This document shows positions 59,677-64,000 of a stretch of 64,000 nt of DNA, piece by piece. Each line of letters begins with the position of its first letter. The stretch's first letter is position 1. Under the pieces are notes generated by a model. It worked only from the letters and a program-made list of their open reading frames with translations, did not search any database and was not told the DNA's origin. The position numbers and the translations under genes are program-made. Source of the stretch: Aestuariibaculum marinum (GTDB lineage: Bacteria; Bacteroidota; Bacteroidia; Flavobacteriales; Flavobacteriaceae); contig NZ_JACVXD010000001.1 in the NCBI RefSeq assembly GCF_014596975.1, positions 306,928-370,927 of the forward strand, in the 5' to 3' direction.

Positions 59677-61179
59677 ATGAAACAAAAATCACTAAATATA
59701 TTAATTTTATTATTCCTCTTTTCTTGTTCGAATAATACCAAAAGAAACATTGAGACAGTTGAATCTTATTATTATCCACAAGGATATAATAATAGAACTG
59801 CTGCAGAATGGGAACCGGCTTTAGGAACATTGATAGTTTGGCCACTAAGTATTCCCTATAAATTAGCTATCGAACTTGCGAATGACAATCATCTATTCAC
59901 AATGGTAGAAAACGAAGACGCTCGAAAAGAAGCAGAAAAATGGTTTAATGAATGGGGTATCAATCAAGAAAATGTGACTTTTGTTTATGCAAAACAAGGC
60001 GTTGATGCTTGGTGGACCAGGGATTGGGGCCCAAGTGCTATTTTTACAAGAAAAAAAGAATATAAATTAGCTGATGGAAAATATATTTATTCAACACCAG
60101 GAACCGATTTAGCCTGTAATGATTCTTTGCGATTCCTCTTCTTGGATGAAAATAATAAATTAGAACTAACGCAAATTGATGATGACGCCACAATTCCCCT
60201 TGCCAAACAATTGGGGTTTGATATTATGGATTTACCATTTAACAATACCGGTGGCAATGTATTGACGGATGGATTAGGAACAGCCTTTTCTACCTGTGTT
60301 ATATTCGCTGAAAACAAGTATCACGGAATTGACAGTAAAAATTTTCTACATTTAAATGATTCTCTATTAGGTTTTGAACGCTATAATATCATTTCTAATT
60401 TTGAAAAGATGGGAATTCAACATATTGACTGCTTGTTAAAACTTATTGATGAAGAAACAATTTTAGTGGCAGAACCACCAAACGACCACGAACTCTATGA
60501 CATCTACAATAATATTGTCACAAATGAACTTTCAGTGTTAAAATCACCCTATAATAAACCATATAAGATTGTAAGAATTAAGACCGATCGTTATAAAGAT
60601 GAACGTTTAGCGGCCTATACCAATTCTCTTATATTAAACAAAGTAGTTTATGTTCCTCTTTTTGATATTCCACAAGATTCAATTGCATTACAAACTTGGG
60701 AAGATGCAATGCCAGGATATCAAATAAAAGGCTTTACGTTCGCTTTAGATGATGAGCCTGTTGTAACAGATGAATTGAGAGCACATTACAAATCTTATGG
60801 TTGGAACAGCGGAGATGCATTGCATTGCAGAACAAGGGCAATTTGGAATCCTGAAATGCTTTTTATTACAGTCAATAAAATTAAAGCAGAAGTCGATTCA
60901 AATCAAAACAATAAAGTATTTGCAACAATAATAGATTACAGCAAACAAGGACTTGTTGAGAATAAAACGGAGCTATTCTGGAAAATATCAGGAGCAACCG
61001 AATGGAATATTATTCCGCTCTTGCCAACCAATACTGATAACCTTTTCTCTGCCGAAATTCCAAATCATAATTCAGGCACAGCAATAGAATATTATATTTC
61101 CGCGGTTTCCAATTCGGGAGAAAGAGAGACTCGGCCAATAACAGCACCAATTGCAGCTTATAATTTTTTAATTAAGTAA
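59677..61179 (+). CDS. Agmatine/peptidyl-arginine deiminase family lipoprotein
   Basis: 500 residues. Lipobox LFLFSC with Cys at about 17. The deiminase core has AEWEPALGTLIVWP, AWWTRDWGPSAIF (substrate guanidinium site), NTGGNVLTDGLG and SGDALHCRTRAIW with the catalytic Cys. The family hydrolyses agmatine or peptidyl-arginine to the citrulline form plus ammonia. The last 110 residues are an extra beta domain (NNKVFATIIDYSKQG ... RPITAPIAAYNFLIK). Surface or periplasmic location and the extra domain favour a secreted peptidyl-arginine or agmatine deiminase over the cytosolic polyamine enzyme. It lies between two DUF6090 genes. Confidence 0.88.
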   Translation: MKQKSLNILILLFLFSCSNNTKRNIETVESYYYPQGYNNRTAAEWEPALGTLIVWPLSIPYKLAIELANDNHLFTMVENEDARKEAEKWFNEWGINQENVTFVYAKQGVDAWWTRDWGPSAIFTRKKEYKLADGKYIYSTPGTDLACNDSLRFLFLDENNKLELTQIDDDATIPLAKQLGFDIMDLPFNNTGGNVLTDGLGTAFSTCVIFAENKYHGIDSKNFLHLNDSLLGFERYNIISNFEKMGIQHIDCLLKLIDEETILVAEPPNDHELYDIYNNIVTNELSVLKSPYNKPYKIVRIKTDRYKDERLAAYTNSLILNKVVYVPLFDIPQDSIALQTWEDAMPGYQIKGFTFALDDEPVVTDELRAHYKSYGWNSGDALHCRTRAIWNPEMLFITVNKIKAEVDSNQNNKVFATIIDYSKQGLVENKTELFWKISGATEWNIIPLLPTNTDNLFSAEIPNHNSGTAIEYYISAVSNSGERETRPITAPIAAYNFLIK

Positions 61180-61238
61180 ACAACCAGTGTTCAAGAACTT
61201 ATATGAAAAATTACTAGTTTTAAATAAACTACCAACCA

Positions 61239-62048
61239 ATGATAAAATTCTTTAGAAAAATCAGGCAAAAACTGCTCGCTGAACATAAATTCAGTAAATA
61301 TTTGACATATGCTTTTGGAGAAATTATCCTTGTAGTTATTGGAATTTTAATTGCGCTTCAAATTAATAATTGGAACAACGAAAAAAATAGAAAAAATGCT
61401 GAGAAAGTTATTATTGAACAACTCGTAGAAGATCTTAAAAAATCACAAATAGAACTTAAGGAAATCAAAGACTCATGTGAAGAACGAGCTAAAGCAAGTG
61501 CCATCGTGTGTCATGCCTTCTTTAAAAACGATACGCCAAATGACAGCATTTATAAATACATGCGCATACCTCTGGGTAACGCAGTATTTAGTCCTACACT
61601 AGGAACTGCGCGGTCAATCATTAATTCTGGTAATGTAACATTAATAAAATCTAATGATTTAAAAATTAAAATCACCAGATATGTAGAAATGGTTGAATAC
61701 AAATTAAAAGACATAAACCGTTATGAAGAAACCTATTTTAGAAATGGACAGATTTTATTAAAAGAAGTGGTACAATTTACAAATTTAGTACCTAAAGAAA
61801 CTTTATTTCATCAAATAACAGGTGATAATCCCTCTGTTTCAGACACTTTAAAAACTGACGAATTAAGAGCTATACCATACGTAATAGAGAAAATACCATT
61901 TGAAATAGATTTGAAGGAAATATTTCAAAATTATAAGGTGTTTTCAGCTTATAATTCTCTACTAGTAGCCCATAGAAATAGTGCTTATAGATATAATGAT
62001 ATATTGGAAATCACAAAGGTACTATTGGATGCACTTGAAAAAACATAA
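61239..62048 (+). CDS. DUF6090 family membrane protein, copy 3
   Basis: 269 residues. N-terminal module nearly identical at DNA level to copy 2 (MIKFFRKIRQKLLAEHKFSK; single membrane helix). The C-terminal region is a charged helical periplasmic part with VFSPTLGTARSIINSGNVTLIKSN. Function unknown. It starts 59 bp after the deiminase gene and is followed 18 bp later by the SRPBCC gene, so a transcript of the three is plausible. Confidence 0.83.
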   Translation: MIKFFRKIRQKLLAEHKFSKYLTYAFGEIILVVIGILIALQINNWNNEKNRKNAEKVIIEQLVEDLKKSQIELKEIKDSCEERAKASAIVCHAFFKNDTPNDSIYKYMRIPLGNAVFSPTLGTARSIINSGNVTLIKSNDLKIKITRYVEMVEYKLKDINRYEETYFRNGQILLKEVVQFTNLVPKETLFHQITGDNPSVSDTLKTDELRAIPYVIEKIPFEIDLKEIFQNYKVFSAYNSLLVAHRNSAYRYNDILEITKVLLDALEKT

Positions 62049-62066
62049 AAACGAAAATATATTCTA

Positions 62067-62621
62067 ATGAAAAAAACACTAATCTTTTTCCTTTCAATCT
62101 TTTTGTCCTCAATCTCATTCGGACAGGAGAAAAGAGTTGTATCGAAAATTGATTCGACAAAAACACCAGAATTAGTTTTAATTCAAGAACTAACTATAAA
62201 AGCGCCTATCGATTCGGTGTGGAACGCATATACTACTAAAAAAGGTTGGGAAAGTTGGGCTGTGCCTCTTGCCGAAGTTGAGCTAAAGGTTGGCGGATAT
62301 ATCAAAACGAATTACAATGAGCAAGGACAAATAGGAGACAGCACCACAATTGTTACTCACATCATAAATTACGTACCGAAAAGACTTCTAACATTACAAG
62401 CAGAAATAACCGATAATTTTCCTGAATTTATGAGAAGTGACGCCAAGGATTTCTTCAATGTTATTTATTTTGATGAGTTAGAAAATGGAGACACTAATAT
62501 AAAGTCTTTTGGAATTGGATATAAAAACAATCCTAAATATCTTTCGTTAATGAATTATTTCATACCTGCCAATGAAAAGACCTTAATGAACTTAATCGCT
62601 TACCTCGAAAAAAAGGAATGA
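62067..62621 (+). CDS. Secreted SRPBCC (START/AHSA1-like) protein
   Basis: 184 residues. Signal peptide TLIFFLSIFLSSISFGQ. LIQELTIKAPIDSVWNAYTTKKGWESWAVPLAEVELKVGG is the START/AHSA1 fold opening, a deep hydrophobic pocket for small ligands. Secreted members are common in flavobacteria and have no known role. It closes the DUF6090-deiminase group. Confidence 0.82.
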   Translation: MKKTLIFFLSIFLSSISFGQEKRVVSKIDSTKTPELVLIQELTIKAPIDSVWNAYTTKKGWESWAVPLAEVELKVGGYIKTNYNEQGQIGDSTTIVTHIINYVPKRLLTLQAEITDNFPEFMRSDAKDFFNVIYFDELENGDTNIKSFGIGYKNNPKYLSLMNYFIPANEKTLMNLIAYLEKKE

Positions 62622-62842
62622 CAACAACAACAATGAGTAAGTATCTATAACCTTAACGGAAGATTAGACTAACTTTCGATTACGCTCAGGGCTAGTTGAA
62701 TCCACTCGGGATTAGCTCCTCGGAACCTAAAGGTTTGCCAACGACAATTCTAAACTGAAAAATAAAGTAGACTAAACCCATAACGGATGGTTATTCATAT
62801 TGCAATTATCATGTGTTTATAGAATATTCAATTAAAAAAATA

Positions 62843-63214
62843 ATGAAAAGAAATAGTGAGGTTTATAGTCTCAATAAAGGTTATAGCTCTTTTATTTATA
62901 AAAGTGAAACGGGGCTAATGTATAGTTTTCCTGTTTCATCAGGTTTTATTGATTTGAGTTTTGAATTTGCTATTACAGAACATGATTTGAATGTATTAAA
63001 ATCAAACAACTATAAATTTAAGGTGTTATATTATGTTGTATTTTATGAAGCTCAATCTACCTTTGGAATGAGACATACAACTCCACGAAAGTATACTGCT
63101 AAAGAATTTGAGATAGCTAAAAACAAAGTATTATATCAATACGAACCTGAGTTAAAGTTGTATGTTAAAGAATTTTCGAAACGGAGGAATTTAGGAGAAG
63201 ATTATTTTCAATAA
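62843..63214 (+). CDS. Hypothetical protein
   Basis: 123 residues from the ATG at 62843; the frame is open from 62813 with a GTG start. SPVEVYSLNKG-like opening (EVYSLNKGYSSFIYKSE), FEFAITEHDLNVLKSNNYKF and RHTTPRKYTAKEFEIAK. No signal peptide or helix. No family recognised with confidence; the layout resembles small immunity-type proteins. Convergent or unrelated to neighbours. Confidence 0.5.
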   Translation: MKRNSEVYSLNKGYSSFIYKSETGLMYSFPVSSGFIDLSFEFAITEHDLNVLKSNNYKFKVLYYVVFYEAQSTFGMRHTTPRKYTAKEFEIAKNKVLYQYEPELKLYVKEFSKRRNLGEDYFQ

Positions 63215-63428
63215 TTCTGTAAACTTATATTTCCTCAAAAAAAGGATAATAACAATGTATAGTGATTACTCCTCCGTATTTTCATTCGGAAAATCCTCGC
63301 AAATTTGTTATATTAGTTAATAATCCAGAAATCCTGACGGGTAGTCATAAAACCAACCTTATTAGGGGTTAGAGAATATACTGATAATTAATGCATTATA
63401 ATATATTTCAAAATAAAAAACGTCCTCA

Positions 63429-64000
63429 ATGAGACTAGATCCAATAGATAAGTATTTATTAATTCCCATAAACCGGTTTATTAGCAATTCTACAACCAGT
63501 GGCATTTTATTATTTGCATCAGCTATACTAGCTTTAATACTAGCAAATTCCCCTCTTAAAGAGGCTTACCATCATTTTTGGGAACATACCTTCACTATAG
63601 GTTTTAGTGATTTTAAAGTGTCTAAATCCTTGCATCACTGGATTAATGATGGGTTGATGTCGATATTCTTTTTTGTAGTGGGATTAGAGTTGAAGCGAGA
63701 GATCATGGCTGGCGAACTTTCAAAGCCCAAAGATGCTATGCTTCCTATTTTTTCAGCAATAGGTGGTATGGTGGTGCCTGCATTTCTATATTTATTATGG
63801 AATTCAACAGGTGAAGCATCTAATGGATGGGGGATTCCCATGGCTACAGATATTGCTTTTGCATTGGGCATACTTTACTTGTTAGGTGATAGAGTACCTA
63901 TATCTCTCAAGATATTCCTAACGGCTTTGGCTATTGTTGACGATTTGGGTGCAGTAATGGTTATTGCCTTTTTCTACACTTCTGATATTTCTACAATTAG
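63429..64000 (+). CDS. nhaA: Na+/H+ antiporter NhaA, N-terminal part
   Basis: ATG at 63429; the frame stays open to the window edge (190 codons), so the C-terminal half is outside. Opening MRLDPIDKYLLIPINRFI and the SGILLFASAILALILANSPL helix match NhaA. FFFVVGLELKREIMAGEL is family-specific. ATDIAFALGILY and LAIVDDLGAVMVIAFFY carry the paired Asp and ion-site residues of helices IV and V (E. coli D133, D163/D164). It exchanges Na+ for H+ and supports salt and pH tolerance, consistent with a marine or saline habitat. Confidence 0.93.
   Translation, partial: MRLDPIDKYLLIPINRFISNSTTSGILLFASAILALILANSPLKEAYHHFWEHTFTIGFSDFKVSKSLHHWINDGLMSIFFFVVGLELKREIMAGELSKPKDAMLPIFSAIGGMVVPAFLYLLWNSTGEASNGWGIPMATDIAFALGILYLLGDRVPISLKIFLTALAIVDDLGAVMVIAFFYTSDISTI

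Noticed and set aside
55074..63214. Integron-type cassette array
   Set aside because: I looked for paired GTTRRRY/RYYYAAC-type sites in the spacers and could not find a consistent repeated recombination site or an integron integrase.
1..64000. CRISPR array
   Set aside because: No set of regularly spaced identical short repeats; the only tandem repeats lie inside surface-protein genes and keep the reading frame.

Overview
The window is chromosomal DNA of a marine-type member of the Bacteroidota, most likely family Flavobacteriaceae. It is AT-rich, and promoters carry the Bacteroidota -7 element TAnnTTTG rather than sigma70 boxes. Several secreted proteins end in type IX secretion (T9SS) sorting domains. 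Typical flavobacterial families are present: DUF6266, DUF6090, DUF4251, a DUF4369/TlpA lipoprotein, a fused alpha/beta 2-oxoacid dehydrogenase E1, and a bifunctional ThrA. The genus cannot be fixed from the sequence alone.

Bases 1 to about 7,400 are the right end of a prophage or related integrative element. It opens with the 3' end of a thymidylate-synthase-fold gene whose pyrimidine-recognition Asn is an Asp, as in dCMP-modifying enzymes. An inverted two-gene cassette follows, a nuclease-like protein plus a coiled-coil membrane protein, which is a candidate defence pair. Next come a lysis module (two small membrane proteins, a GH19 endolysin, a probable unimolecular spanin), an odd tRNA, a ribbon-helix-helix protein, an SRAP/HMCES protein and a tyrosine integrase that abuts the core gene yebC.

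Bases 7,400-21,600 are mostly housekeeping: yebC, a pterin dehydratase, gcvT with an SDR gene, an acetyltransferase, a sulfatase lipoprotein, the thrABC operon, nnr and a TlpA-like lipoprotein. thrABC is preceded by a previously unmarked 28-codon leader ORF very rich in Thr and Ile codons, indicating attenuation-type control.

Bases 21,600-32,400 hold four secreted or surface proteins, at least three with C-terminal sorting domains. They include a 1.2-kaa protein with a recent perfect internal duplication and a 1.1-kaa protein with MopE-like Asp/Cys repeats, one block of which is a 135-bp tandem array.

Bases 32,400-54,100 are core metabolism and envelope genes: a five-gene minus-strand operon (2OG-Fe dioxygenase, SUI1, DUF1835, nucleoside phosphorylase, cytoplasmic PBP-like protein), fused E1, Hsp20, a 3D-domain protein, ExbD, an aldo/keto reductase, an SF2 helicase, a cold-shock protein, three DMT transporters, a GT9 glycosyltransferase and a Crp-like regulator. 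The stretch ends with an unusual fusion of an Lgt-like inner-membrane domain to a beta-barrel-like domain through an internal signal-peptide-like segment.

Bases 54,100-63,200 form an accessory region with all recognised genes on the plus strand after the DUF6266 gene. It has a large structured inverted repeat, two truncated copies of one IS3-type transposase tail, a relic of a polysaccharide lyase C-terminus, three DUF6090 paralogues with a near-identical N-terminal module, a lipoprotein agmatine/peptidyl-arginine deiminase and several orphan small proteins. The window ends inside nhaA, which runs off the edge.
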